64,000 nucleotides of DNA from Paramacrobiotus metropolitanus. Taxonomy: Eukaryota; Tardigrada; Eutardigrada; Parachela; Macrobiotidae. The stretch spans positions 1,116,001-1,180,000 of the forward strand of contig NW_026570257.1 of assembly GCF_019649055.1 (NCBI RefSeq), written 5' to 3'. Shown here one piece after another: positions 22,917 to 34,298 of the stretch. Numbering within the stretch: position 1 is the first letter of the stretch; every line of letters starts with the position of its first letter. The notes beneath the pieces are model-generated. The model was not told the DNA's origin, made no database searches, and saw only the letters and a list, made by a program, of their open reading frames with translations. A program made the translations under genes and the position numbers.

Positions 22917-25900
22917 ATGAATGATCTGGTAAAGATCCTAGTCGGTGGATTCCTTCTGTCAACAGGTGAGTTATTTTTAAAATAATCATGGATTTCTCCT
23001 GTCTGTTTAAAACTCAAAGAGCTGGATGATTGATTTGAAATGAAAATTTTGGAAATAATCCTGCCTGAACTTCCTGGTTGTCTTGAACGTGTGGGACCAA
23101 CTGGAAATTTTTAAAAAAATAAACGAGCCGTTTATGTATGGAAATCGATGGCTGTAAAATGCAGAAATAATAATATCATGGTAATAAATTAAAACTTTGA
23201 AAAATCATAAAATTTATATGGTGTAGATTTTTCCTAATTTTGTTCTTGATTTTGATTGAAAATGATATCGGTTAAATATTCATTTAGGCAGGCAGCCCAT
23301 TATCAAGAATATGATCATTAATTAAGTGTCAGCGACACAGGCCAGCTGCGGTGCAGCGTAGCGTGAACGGTCAGTTTGATTATTATTTATTACCCGTCCT
23401 GTGGCCGGCAATAAAGCATGACCGCAGATTACATTGCACGATAAGGCCGAAAAATTCCAGAAATTACCCAGCCTAGTAGTGACAATTAAACTCTTAATTA
23501 TGCTGCGAATTAAACATTATGATTGATTCAATTAAAATTATGGCGATTTTGATTAAGTATGCTGAGCATTATTAAAATTGCGCGTTTTTAATTAAGCTTG
23601 AGCATAATTAAAACTAATATAACAGCGTTCCGTAATGAAAATAAATTGAATTTAATTTCGTCACTTTTAGCCTTTAGATGACTTGAATGCAGAACATTTT
23701 TGAATTAAATATGAAAAAAAATATGTGAATTAACTATAATTTATGCCAACAGAAACTGCATACGTGTTCAATTTTTGTAGTGTCCGCGGTATTTAATCCG
23801 GATACCGATATCGTATTCGAACCCTGGACACCGACGGTCGGTCGGTGACTACCACGGTGGAATTCTGGACGTATTTCGTGCCGGTCGGTGACCGACCGGC
23901 ATAAAGTACGTCCAACAGAATTCCACCGTGGTAGTCGGATGTTCGGCCATGAGCAATTGGATGCTACTTGCTGCCAATGTGACTGTGGAAAGTAATAGCA
24001 CCGCTAAATTGCGGTAAGCTATTTTCTGGTTCTATTATGCATAAGGATGATTTAGTTACTTTTTTAACTGTAAAATATAAATGTCGTGTTTTTTTGAATA
24101 ATAATGATAGTATTAAATTCCGGCCCTCGCGCGAAAAGTTACCCGCAGAATTTTTTTGCAGATTGGAAGCGCCTTCAGTGAAGCTGCTGGGGGACGACCG
24201 CTGCTCGCCACACCACTGCTCGCCGGTGACCTCCGCCAAGATTGAGTATTTCGGAGCTGAGCACGTGGGCAATTGCCCACGTTGCCCACGTGCTCGGCTC
24301 CGAAATGCTCAATACCTGCTTGGCGACGATTGGCGGGAAAGTCGAGGGTCACCGCAGTGTCTTCGTAAGTTTTGCCAAAATTAACGTAAAATAATATTAA
24401 AAAATAATATTATAAGATAATAACATTGTTGGTAGTTAATTGACAGTAATTACGCTGATGAAAACAAATTCAAAAATGCCGCGTTGTTTTTACAGCCAGC
24501 CTGAATTTGTCTGGAACACTGGAAGTCGTGTCTAGTCATCTCGGAGCCGAGGCGGTGGAGCTGGTGTGCAGCACGCCGACGGTGCCCCACTGAGCGTTGG
24601 GCGGGGTCACCGCGTACTGGCAGTTTCCCAACGGGACCAACATCACCACGAGTACCTACGTATTTTCTGCTAGTTTTTGCTCTCTATTTTTGCCTCTTGT
24701 GCTCGGTGAAAAATGGAGAAGAGATTGTGAAATTTTAATTTGCAGCTCGTGAACTTATCCCCAAGTATGCCGTCAACGGACTAACGCTGACCATCACGAA
24801 CGTTTCCCGGAGCGACGCTGGAGCGTACAAGTGTATCGCCTACCAGGTGATGCCCAACGCCAGCAATGACGGCAGCGATCACATCGATGTGGCATCGCGG
24901 ATGATTACGCTGGCCGTCGAACGTACGGGGTGAAACAGATTTGCAGTCAGTTTTTATGTAATGTGCCCGCGCTTCTGATTTTTGTTATATGGGTTACTAG
25001 TCCTTATTGAAAAGAATTTAATAATTCGATTTTGCACACTTATAATTTATTAATTTGGATGATCATTTTTATTTATTACTGCTGTTGATTATTTTAGGTT
25101 AACTGCTTTCGGAGAAATTCATTTGTATGTTTATCGCAGGTGCTCCGGAGTTTTTTGAATCCCTGACCAAAGTGCAGCGTGGTGCAGATAATATGGTCAA
25201 TCTGACGTGTGACGCCGTCACGCGCGGCGCGGTGGATCCCGTATTTACCTGGTCCCGCAACGGCACGGAATTGCGCGAACTGGACGACAAGAACGCGCCG
25301 CCCTGCACGCACCGCATTTGCCCCATTCCCTTCAACGAGGACCATTCGCTGTTTGACGATATCCGCTGCACAGCCACGAATGCTTTTGGTGAAGCGTCCA
25401 AAGCCTTCAGAATCATCGATGATAAGCCAAATTTGATGAATGGTAATTTTGTAATAATTAGTAACTGTAACTGTGCTCTAGTTTTAGTAACTGTGCTCTA
25501 GTTTTGGCACATTATTACTAATTATGAGAATCTTTTACGTATTGCACAAAGATTTTGACTTCTTTGATTAGTAAAGTAATTACTAATCTAGTTTGTACTT
25601 TGTACCGTAATCATGCAAATAATTCGAAATTTAATTGGTATTATTTTTACGAGATTATTTTTCCTGATGGCAAGAAATCGGAATTTTCAATGCCGACATA
25701 ACAGGAAATGAATCTAAGTCTGGTAAATCATTTGTCATTTCTGTAGGCGTCAGAACGGCCACCAGCATGGACGCCGTCCATCCGCCCGCTGGCCAGACCG
25801 GTCTCGTGCCCACCGTCCCCGGAGTCAACGTGGAAACACAGCCGAGCGCCGCGGCGGGTCTCGGAATGCAGGCAGCGCTCGTGGCCCTTATTGCCCTGTT

Positions 25901-26036
25901 TGTTGTGTGTGTAGATTGTGAAAACTGGACGTTTTTACAATATCGTTTTGAGTTGTGTAAATACAAAGATATGTCAGAATGTGTGTGTATGTGTGTATGT
26001 GTGTTGATGGGTTTGCGGTTTTGCTTGTTTAAATGA
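22917..26036 (+). pseudogene. GPI-anchored three-Ig protein, broken copy A
   Basis: Seven exons align with the intact gene at 45096-48996: 22917-22965, 23781-24013, 24162-24364, 24496-24651, 24746-24922, 25140-about 25419 and from 25747. Damage seen directly: exons 2 and 3 each carry an inverted duplication (arms 23847-23889/23891-23936 and 24241-24272/24282-24313); exon 4 has an in-frame TGA where copy B has TGG in the second Ig domain; the exon 6 donor GT is AT (about 25420); and the stop codon context in exon 7 is shifted so that the frame runs on. Signal-peptide and intron positions remain clear. Intron 1 (815 bp) is much shorter than in copy B (1812 bp). It is a pseudogene of a host gene. 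Confidence 0.85.
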
Positions 26037-26204
26037 CGGTTTTAGATGTCTTAGATTCATAAAGCTATGTTCGAGACTTTTTATTTTATTCGTTATATTT
26101 GATCAGCTGTTCTGTGTTGTGCAAAAGCGGAATTCGGAGTTAACCTTCATTAAAATAATCGCAGGTTTTGTATAAATTCCGTGGTATTTTCATGACGGAC
26201 CAGT

Positions 26205-26400
26205 GAGTTAACAGCAAAAGTACAGTAAAACCACTACAAAAACAGGAACGAAAACGGAAGAAATTCATAAAGCTATGTTCGAGACTAAATAAATTTTGAA
26301 TTATTTCAATAAGCTAAATCTGAACCATACAGAAAACGTACACACCAGATTAACGAGCACTGAAAACGAACAGTACCGTTTGAGAGGCTATTGTTACAAT
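26205..26400 (+). repeat. 3' flank shared with the intact Ig gene
   Basis: This stretch corresponds to 49735-49925 downstream of copy B, which marks how far the segmental duplication reaches. The sequence ATTCATAAAGCTATGTTCGA occurs twice here (near 26058 and 26265). In copy B the equivalent zone has its own internal duplication of about 125 bp (49608-49805). Confidence 0.6.
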
Positions 26401-26439
26401 CTTATTTAGTTTTTTGCAGCATTATCAGTTTTCGCGCCG

Positions 26440-27015
26440 TTATTGATTAAGTGTCAGCCACACAGCGGCACAGGCCAGCTGCGGTGCAGCGTAGCGTGAA
26501 CGGTCAGTTTGATTGTTATTTATTACCCGTCCTGTGGCCGGCAATAAAGCATGACCGCAGACTACATAGCACGATAAGGCCGAAAAATTCCAGAAATTAC
26601 CCAGCCTAGTCGTAAATCGGCCATTTTCCCGATTGAAATTTGATAAAATAAATTCCCTGCAAATTAGTGGTGTGGAAAATTGCGGTCGAATTGTCGTCCT
26701 TTGGAATGTTAATTTGTTGTTTGCTTGTTTTCCTCCATTGAAGCGAGGAGCATATGAAGATAAGAAAATACGAGTACATAAGTGTGTGTTTGATTTTTGA
26801 CCGAAATGTGACCAATAAATTTGCTCCTAAACCACGCGGGCAATGCAAACGTAATTCTGCAGTTATCTAAACGAGTTCGATGTTGACGATTAGAGTGCAG
26901 GACAATTGCTGCAAAATATGCGAATAATTTTATCTAAAAATATGCGAATTAACTATATTTTATGCATACGTGTTCAATTCTTGCAGTATCCGCGGTATTT
27001 AATCCGGATACCGCG
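26440..27015 (+). pseudogene. third partial copy of the Ig gene (intron 1 and start of exon 2)
   Basis: The segment matches 45970-46998, the 3' part of intron 1 of the intact Ig gene, with a large internal deletion. It ends in the exon 2 acceptor and about 35 nt of exon 2 (CCGCGGTATTTAATCCGGAT). A shorter version of the same intron sequence is also inside copy A at 23325-23480. Homology stops abruptly in exon 2. Confidence 0.65.
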
Positions 27016-27690
27016 GTGGGCCGGTAAGGTAGCCGTAATGTCTTTACACTTATACACGCTGAACTGGGTAGAATTACCTTTAATTACGGGTTTTGGTGCT
27101 TCAGGGAACTTTGCATTCCAAAAACATACCATGTTAATGAGGTGTGACGGCAAAAAAGTACTGAATTTTTCCACAGTGTGATTCAGTACCAGAAAATTCC
27201 TATATACCGTGCTTTAGGCTTTTTAAAGTTTTTTCTTTTGTAAAAACGTTTTGTATGCCGCCATTGTATCCAGATATACGTATCCAGGACTGTTTAGACG
27301 AAAAGATATACGCTCTGAGCGGATATCAAGATTCAGATCTATATGGCCACGAATGGGATACACCAGAGCCGGCAAACCAGAAAAGACTGACCAAAACCAA
27401 TATTATATTCTGAAAGCCCGTAGTCGAAAACCCGGCCAGATAGTATTCATTTCTTTCAAAACCTCTCCCGCTTCGAACGCCAAAGCGGAAGAGCTTTGAC
27501 TACCTTCACCAAATGTAGCTTAAATTATTATAATAATAATTGTCATCGTGGTATTTTTACCCAGACAGTTGCCACGTAAACCAACTAAAATATACTAAAG
27601 TATTACCCACTAATTAAAATATCAGAATGAATTCAATTAGGAGACAGTTATTACGACAAGAACGACTAAGTACATATCTAACGTCTGTCT
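27016..27690 (+). other. unassigned region with short coding-like frames
   Basis: A 52-residue frame starts at 27255 (MPPLYPDIRIQDC...) and a longer overlapping frame covers 27251-27499. Composition looks coding-like in both, so at most one can be real. There are no splice sites or homology to decide. I do not call a gene here. Confidence 0.25.
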
Positions 27691-28625
27691 GTTCAATCAG
27701 TGATAGACCGAACTACCGCCACTGTTCAGTGCACAAAGCGTTATTTCAGGGGGTGACCAAAATACCACTATATTCTAGTTAGAATAGCCCGCTAAGACAG
27801 TGAGCGACTGAACTACCACTATGGATAGCTATGTGAGCGTTTTACCGAGCTGTCATTACTGTCCAGTGTACAAAGCCGTTAGGGAACGAGTGACCGAGCT
27901 GTCATTATTGTACAGTGCACCCGAGTAACCGATCTACCAGTCTACCACTGTAGTCCAGTTGACAAAGCCAAAAGGTACGAATAAAAACGATTAAAACAGA
28001 AATTCGAATCGACCGCCCGTAGACAACAAGAAATGCGGAGGCGAAGCCGAGGTGACCGAGCTACCACTACTATCCCGCGCACAGAGCCCAGTACGTAAAC
28101 GGGTGCACAGAGCCCGGTAGATGAGCGGGTGACCTAGCTACCACCGTTGTCCGGCGCAGAAACCCCGTAAGGTGAACTAGTGACCGAGCTACCACTACTG
28201 TCCGTGCACAGAGCCCGGTAGGTGAGCGGGTGGCCGAGCTACCACTGCCGTCCGGCGGAGAACCCCGTTAGGTGAAACGAGTGACCGAGCTCCACTACTG
28301 TCCAGCGCAGAAAGTCCGTTAGGTGAACTGGTAACCGAGCTACGAATACTGTCCGAGCACAGAGCCCGGTAGGTGAGCGGGTGGCCGAGTTACCACTACT
28401 GTCCGGCGCAGAAACCCCGTTAGGTGAACTAGTGACCGAGCTATCACTACTGTCCGTGCACAGAGCCCGGTAGGTGAGCGGGTGACCGCGCTGTCACTAC
28501 TGTCCGTCGAGCAGAACCTTTAAGTAAGCAAGTAATCCGGGTACCACTACTGACCGGACATACACCACTTTCCAGTGAAAAGAGCCAGTGAAGTGACGAG
28601 TCACCGAACTAGTGATCCAGTGCAC
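27690..28625 (+). repeat. minisatellite with alternating 50-bp units
   Basis: From 28129 to 28530 there are about eight units of 50-51 bp beginning TGACCGAGCTACCACTACTG. Two unit types alternate, one ending in CCCGGTAGGTGAGCGGG and one ending in CCCGTTAGGTGAACTAG. The effective higher-order period is therefore about 101 bp. Units at 27690-28128 and 28532-28625 are more degenerate. A 27-bp near-identical direct repeat containing GCGGAGGCGAAGCCGAGG stands at 28027-28053 and again at 28881-28908. Confidence 0.8.
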
Positions 28626-28965
28626 TATCACTGTTTCGAATTTCATACTTTATAGACTGATATTTCGGCTTTCTTTTCGGGTAGGGGATATCTATATCGT
28701 AAAAATTATCTGTATGTACAGCCAGAGGGAATGTTTTCATGGTTGAGAGAATCATGAACTGGCTTTCAATTTTTTCATATAAAAGTCGTGTTAGCCCTAT
28801 TGCATATACCGATCATGTTTCGTTTCGTTTCATGTTATTCTAATAAATATTCATTCAAATTCAATTAAAATGGACATGGACCACAAGAAACGCGGAGGCG
28901 AAGCCGAGGCTGTTTCTTGTACTGATAAAAGCTGTCATTATTAAACTTGTGATTACGAACTTTAG

Positions 28966-29640
28966 GATGTGGCATGGAGGTCAATGAAATTTATCCAGTT
29001 GCAAGGGAGATGGATATATTAATGATGACAAAGTTAGTGCTACAACTTTGCCTGTTAACTGTTTGCATCTTGTTGTCACTTCGATACAAAGTTTTCGACC
29101 AAAGGTCACTCGAGCATTAACTTATTAGCTACAGTGGTGTATATAATATAGTACAGATGTTGTAGCACATTGCAGCGTGGGTAGCTTACCGGCAATTCGA
29201 GACAAAACCCTGACTCCTACGATCCTACCTGGATTGTAATCACGACGAATTCTTACTTAACGTACACTAATGTGTACTTTAACCTGGCCAGAAAGTACGG
29301 TTGGAATCGCTTTGGGATGATTACCGATTACACTCTCGCTGCACGACGGTTGCATTACCGTAAATCACGTATCCTTACAATGGCGCCGTATAGCGTACTG
29401 TGGTCTGTATGGCGCCTGCTGCCGTTTCGATGGAAATCAGCCATTATATCCGTGTTGGCTTCTCGGACTCGGAGATCCCAGAACCCGAGTTCTTTATCTG
29501 GGGGTGTCTTAATTTTCGGAGAAAATAGCTGAGTTTCTAAGGTTTTTTATGTTACCAGGTGTATGCTGATCTCATGCGGACATGTCCGGGAATGTCCCTC
29601 GTAAGTAATTATTGCCCCCCTTATTATGTCCCTCGTAAGT
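28966..29640 (+). pseudogene. ANF-receptor (ligand-binding domain) gene fragment
   Basis: After an acceptor at 28965 the frame reads CGMEVNEIYPVAREMDI, like the conserved CxxxxxPVAR segment of receptor family ligand-binding domains. Further on, 29196-29330 reads YDPTWIVITTNSYLTYTNV and then NLARKYGWNRFGMI, matching the typical la-kygW-r-g-i strand-helix of ANF_receptor domains as in receptor guanylate cyclases. A third piece (29370-29630) is also at 10.8 and 13.0 kb. There is no N-terminus, transmembrane segment, kinase-like or cyclase part nearby, and the last piece carries stops. I read it as a remnant of a duplicated receptor gene. Confidence 0.55.
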
Positions 29641-30924
29641 AAAATTTGCTGTAGTGAATTTTTTAATTACAATTCTTTACCTTTTGGCCCATGTACAGAG
29701 CACTGCTTTAAGCTGCTAACAAATTAAGTAATCCTGCCCGAAGTTAGAAAGTTGAAGAGATCACTGATACACATACGTACTTAACAGTTTTCTGAATTCA
29801 TGTTAATTTCGAAGAAGGTAACAAGTGCAGTATAGTGTGTATTTGCACACCTTTGTATCGGTTCATAAGAATAATGTTCTTGATGTCGTTATTTACTGTA
29901 CAGTAGATATTCATCAAATTCACGACAGCCTGCACGGATCCGACACCATAACATGATAACAAGATGTTGCACGCTTTACTAATAAAAATCAAAATCAGAC
30001 TGGGATCGGATATGGATGGTAGTGCATGTCTCCCTTTTGTAAATTAAACAGTTGTACTAACAACAGTTAAGAGTTGCATTAATTTATTCAAGAAAAAAGG
30101 ATGTGCTGATCTATACTTCAAATTTTCCAACATTGACAGCCACATTGCTAACCGTTTGATACGAAGTATACGGTATTCATAATCAACTTCGAGTAAGAAG
30201 TACAAACTTATAATAATTATTATTAACTGTATGCGTGTATTACGTACAGGGTGTATACAAAGTATAAATTTACAAATGTGCGCCATTCCAGCTGATATTC
30301 AGATTCAAATCTATAGTTCGCGCACCCGTATTAAAGCCTGAAAACCAGAAGACATCAACGAGAATCAGCAATATTGTTGAAGTATGAGTATTCTGGTAAC
30401 CCGGCGAGCTACTTAGCATTCCATCAATTTTCTTTCTTTTAAAACCGCTCCGCTTCCACTTCACTTCCCGCACTAAAACGGATAATATTGAACCGAAAAC
30501 AAGTGAATAACCGTTCATCCATCAAATGTTGAGATTTATTATCATGCTAATTATTGTGCCAGCTGATAATGTTGCCGCGCTAACGTCAAGTAACCAACTA
30601 ACATTACGCTATGGTTAATTAAATCTTTATTATTATGATCCTTGCACTGTACGTGTAGGGTACCTAGTAACCTTTTATTGCACATGGTACGGTAACGCAC
30701 ATGCTAATAAAATTTATTTGTTACATGCGGAGTAAAACACAAGCAGATGTGGCCTTCAATAAACAAAAATACTTCTAGTATATAGATAAACCTGATACTA
30801 AACAATAAACCTGAAACTCGAGGGATATTTTGTAAAGCTTCCGATCGTCCAGCTCCAACTGGCCTATACCACAAATAGTATCTCATATTCATTTACGTGT
30901 GGTGACAGTTACATGGTGTCGATC
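29640..30924 (+). repeat. block shared with 8.9-10.8 kb (inverted)
   Basis: This AT-rich block continues from the ANF-like exon and is the inverted counterpart of 8960-10780. It lacks the MITE-like insertion seen there. It joins a 2.1-kb insertion at 30924 and resumes at 33045 with the promoter-like segment. No intact gene is seen. Confidence 0.65.
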
Positions 30925-33044
30925 CCTCGTCAGAATTGTGATATAGTTTATTGTCAGCTTTTGAATCAAATGTAGATATTAGAGACCATGTAATAACCCT
31001 TAGATTCATACTAAAATGACCGATTTCGATATGCGTAATCGATGTAAAATATATTTATTCAGGTATATAACAGCGATCTTCTTTTAAAGCGCAGCGGCGA
31101 TGCCATTAACAATAAAAACACAATCCGCTAACAAAAACCATTATTTCATGAAAAAGTACGGCTCAGCATAAAATCAATAAAAGGAAACATGTGGCATTCA
31201 GATATAAATTTTGGATGTCGACATCCATGCGTCTCACGGCGATACTGCTTTCCGGAAACCGATGAAACAGAGCCTTCATTCATCAATCCTGCAAAAAATT
31301 TATTCAGCGCATTTTAACTGCAGTTAGTTTAAATATCTCTGGATATGCATTCACTACGGTCAAGTGACGCGACAACTTTTCTTCTCAATAAATTTTCATA
31401 AAATGGCAAATTTTAGATTATTTCGTGTAGCCCATGCATGTTGACATGCAGTTGCATTTGAAAAAATTAAAAATTAAGAATACTGTTGCAGGTAAAAAAA
31501 ATCAGTTAAAGGATAAAAAAATTCAAAATTAAAAACATATGGCTTTATTTAAAGTTTTTTGGAAAAGGAAACGTTTCTACGATTATCATTTTATTATCGG
31601 TCATACTACAAGCAACAAATCTATGCGATTTGTAGTTTAATTTTTTGAAAAATAAAAGAAAAAAATACGAGCTTAAAGTGATACGCAGATACAATTTTTA
31701 TTTACCATCCAGATAAAATTTTTGTTTATTATTTATTGGAAACCTCCAATTATTTAAACGCTTGCATGTCGACATGCACCAAGGCAAAACAGGATTCTAG
31801 CTGAAAATTCGTTTTTAGCAAATCAAGGCTGTACTTCACTGTAGTGCTGGCGATTAAACTAGTCATCTGTTTCGTGAAGCGATCCCATCTCAAATAAAAC
31901 CACCACTAAAATGCGGGCTTTTTACGATCATTCATCAAACATATACCTGCAGTCCTACTGCATGTCGTCATGCACAATCTTCCCGCTGTGCAACATGTTG
32001 CAACGACCTGAAAACATTGACCCAAAATAAAAAATGATTTTTTATTAATCCAGCGTTTAACATTTGAGATTTCATTGAAATTCTCACCGTAGAATCAGTT
32101 CAAAACTTGTGGGGTCCTTGCAGCATCGCAGACAAGAACGCGCTCTTGCGTGTCTTCCATAGACGTGCTGCGTCTAGCAGCTTTACGCTACAGAATGCCA
32201 GCACCATCACTTTTCACGCAAATGCTGAAAAGGGATCTGGCTGTCGACAGCCATAAAACGGAAAACTTGGAGATGGTTATGAAGAATCTTAATTGAAAAG
32301 CCTGGCTTTTAGAAAGTCAATAATTGTGGATTTTAAAGTTAGTTTCTTACTTTCCATAAGCCTGGACGGCACAACGGCGCTGAACGTGAACGTGCTGTGA
32401 ACAGTGAACACTGAATGCCGCTCGACCAATCAGAGAAGGCATAACAGCAGCTTTCACTGACTGAACTTTGCAGCAAAAGTTTTATTGTCACGCGGGCTTT
32501 TACACGCTAAATATTTGTATGCAGTGCACTCAGAAGCAAAGTGAACAGATAAGTCTTTAGAAAAATTGCATTTATACGAATATTTTCGGAATGTCTGATA
32601 CTTTATGTCGGTCGACCGACATTTGATTTTGCACCGAAACTATACTTTCGTTACTGATTGCATATCATGGCTATACAATACCATGCGAAAATTTAGCGCG
32701 CAGTGATTACGATACATAAACTGAATCAATTTTCTGGCATTTCCACTTTGTAGACAGTTTATGCCAATCGACTAGCAAAGTTTCTGTTTTTATATACTTA
32801 CCAGTTAAATCACTTAAATGTAATTAATATTTTGTGACAAGGCAGATAAATTTACAACGTATAAACGGTTTTTACGAAACTTTTGCTTTTGCCAGCAAAT
32901 GGATGTAACTTCGACACAAATTTGTGCTGATATAAAATCTGGTTTCTAAACGGCTGCCCGAATTTTGCCGTGGATATATGTTGTTATAGAGTGCCGATAT
33001 GTTGCAGTATTTTGATGTAATTTAGAAAATACTTTTTATCGTGG
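30925..33044. mobile_element. 2.1-kb GATC-flanked insertion with palindrome array
   Basis: The paralogous sequences upstream of gene A (about 3390) and gene C (about 8917) read continuously through GTCGATCAC. Here the same sequence is interrupted, with GATC on both sides (30921-30924 and 33045-33048). The inserted 2120 bp have no long frame and no long terminal inverted repeat (only a weak CC...CG similarity at the ends). Six palindromes centred on GTCGAC or a near variant lie inside: 31212-31227, 31435-31450, 31763-31778, 31959-31974, 32238-32253 and 32605-32622. It is probably a non-autonomous mobile element of unassigned type. Confidence 0.6.
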
Positions 33045-33341
33045 GGATCACCTGTACTCGTACCCGATAACGAACAGAACAACCCGGTTTTTTGTGTTGT
33101 GTTGTGTTGCTTCCCACTGCGCATTGGCAAGCGATCTTTCTACGGCGCAATTTAAAGTTTTCCAGCAAAGGACCGTCTGCAACGGATCCCCCACTTAAGA
33201 GACCCAGCATTGTTAATTATTATGCGCACACTTCTCCAACGTTTGCCGATCTCGACATTTTGCTGCTTTCATTGATTAAGCTATGTAAATTGTGCCAAGA
33301 TGGATTATACAAATCTTAGGCACCCTTTTTTGAATTTGAAA
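33045..33341 (+). promoter_or_regulatory. copied 5' flank and first exon of array gene C
   Basis: This segment matches the reverse complement of about 8640-8925, the sequence just upstream of gene C, through the start codon (ATGGATTATACAAATCT here, ATGGGTTATACAAATCT in C). The donor that follows the first exon in C is not preserved. The copied promoter region now faces the C48-like frame. Confidence 0.6.
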
Positions 33342-33416
33342 GTTATAATAATATTATGTGAAAGGAATATAATTCACATATTCCAAAAATTTATTTTATC
33401 ATTTTATACAGTTGCT

Positions 33417-34181
33417 ATGACCGTAAAAGAGACTGTGACGGAGCAAGTAAAACTCAAAACTGTGGGCCCGGGTGAAAACGGCACAGGAGTGCCGCTGAAC
33501 CTTTACGACAGCGACTTGGCTGATGTCCTGGCGGTTGGGAGGATGCTCTATGACAGAGTCATCGGCATCTTCTCATATCTGTGCCAAAAAGGAAATCCAG
33601 GACGATTTACCGGCCTCGCAGATCCAGGCGACCTTGCCATCTGCAATCCCGACGCGGAGGAGGTCAGACGCATACAGAATGATCTGGCGGCAGGAATGGA
33701 ATGCATCCAGGCCCTGTATGGCTCAAACCATTTTGTACTGTCACACAAAAGGCCATCCGAGAACACAGTTCGCTTGTACAACAGTATGAATGCTCCGCTG
33801 TCGCCGCACGTCCAACTGCAACTGTCCATGCTGTACGGTGGCGAACAGAATCCGGTCACCGCAGTATTTCCGATTGTCCAGCTTCAGTTGCCGGGGTCCA
33901 ATCAGTGCGGCCCGATGGTGTGTTCCTACATTGCTGAACTGATCTCTGGAGTATCGCCGGCGAGCACTGTATTCGCGAAAGCGTCAGCTCAAAGGGAATG
34001 GTTGGCCGGAGTGTTACAGGCTGAGAAAATCACACGGTGTCCTAAACGGCTTGGGAGGAAGGCAGTGAATGAGCTGACTACCGCGAAAGATGACCTTCTA
34101 GTCACAGTAGAAGACGCGATACTAATTCGTTCTAGGCTGGCTGATTTGCCTAACCGTCCTATTATAGGCTGGAAAGCCTGA
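33417..34181 (+). CDS. Ulp1/C48-like cysteine peptidase homologue
   Basis: A single open exon encodes 254 residues from ATG 33417; the same frame is open from ATG 33300 (293 residues), inside the copied first exon. The C-terminal half has the order expected of a Ulp1 (C48) fold: a histidine segment (SNHFVLSHKRP), a YxSM turn (RLYNSMNAPLSP), then the cysteine box LQLPGSNQCGPMVCSYIAEL, resembling the QxxxSDCGxF box of the family. The usual acidic residue of the triad appears as Asn, so activity is doubtful. The N-terminal 90 residues are not recognised. Ulp1-like domains occur both in SUMO/ubiquitin-like proteases and in DNA-transposon proteins; no transposase is nearby. An acceptor-like TTTATACAG just before 33417 suggests an upstream exon may exist. 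Confidence 0.5.
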   Translation: MTVKETVTEQVKLKTVGPGENGTGVPLNLYDSDLADVLAVGRMLYDRVIGIFSYLCQKGNPGRFTGLADPGDLAICNPDAEEVRRIQNDLAAGMECIQALYGSNHFVLSHKRPSENTVRLYNSMNAPLSPHVQLQLSMLYGGEQNPVTAVFPIVQLQLPGSNQCGPMVCSYIAELISGVSPASTVFAKASAQREWLAGVLQAEKITRCPKRLGRKAVNELTTAKDDLLVTVEDAILIRSRLADLPNRPIIGWKA

Positions 34182-34298
34182 TGTGCATAACTCGACGCCA
34201 AAAAAAACTGCTGTACTATTCTCCGAATTACCCGAATAAAACTGGATTACTATTAATTTTGAGAATACAAAATCTGTTATATATACAATTAAAATTAA

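Noticed and set aside
28129-28530. CRISPR-like array
   Set aside because: The 50-bp units are directly adjacent with no unique spacers, and they diverge as a minisatellite does.
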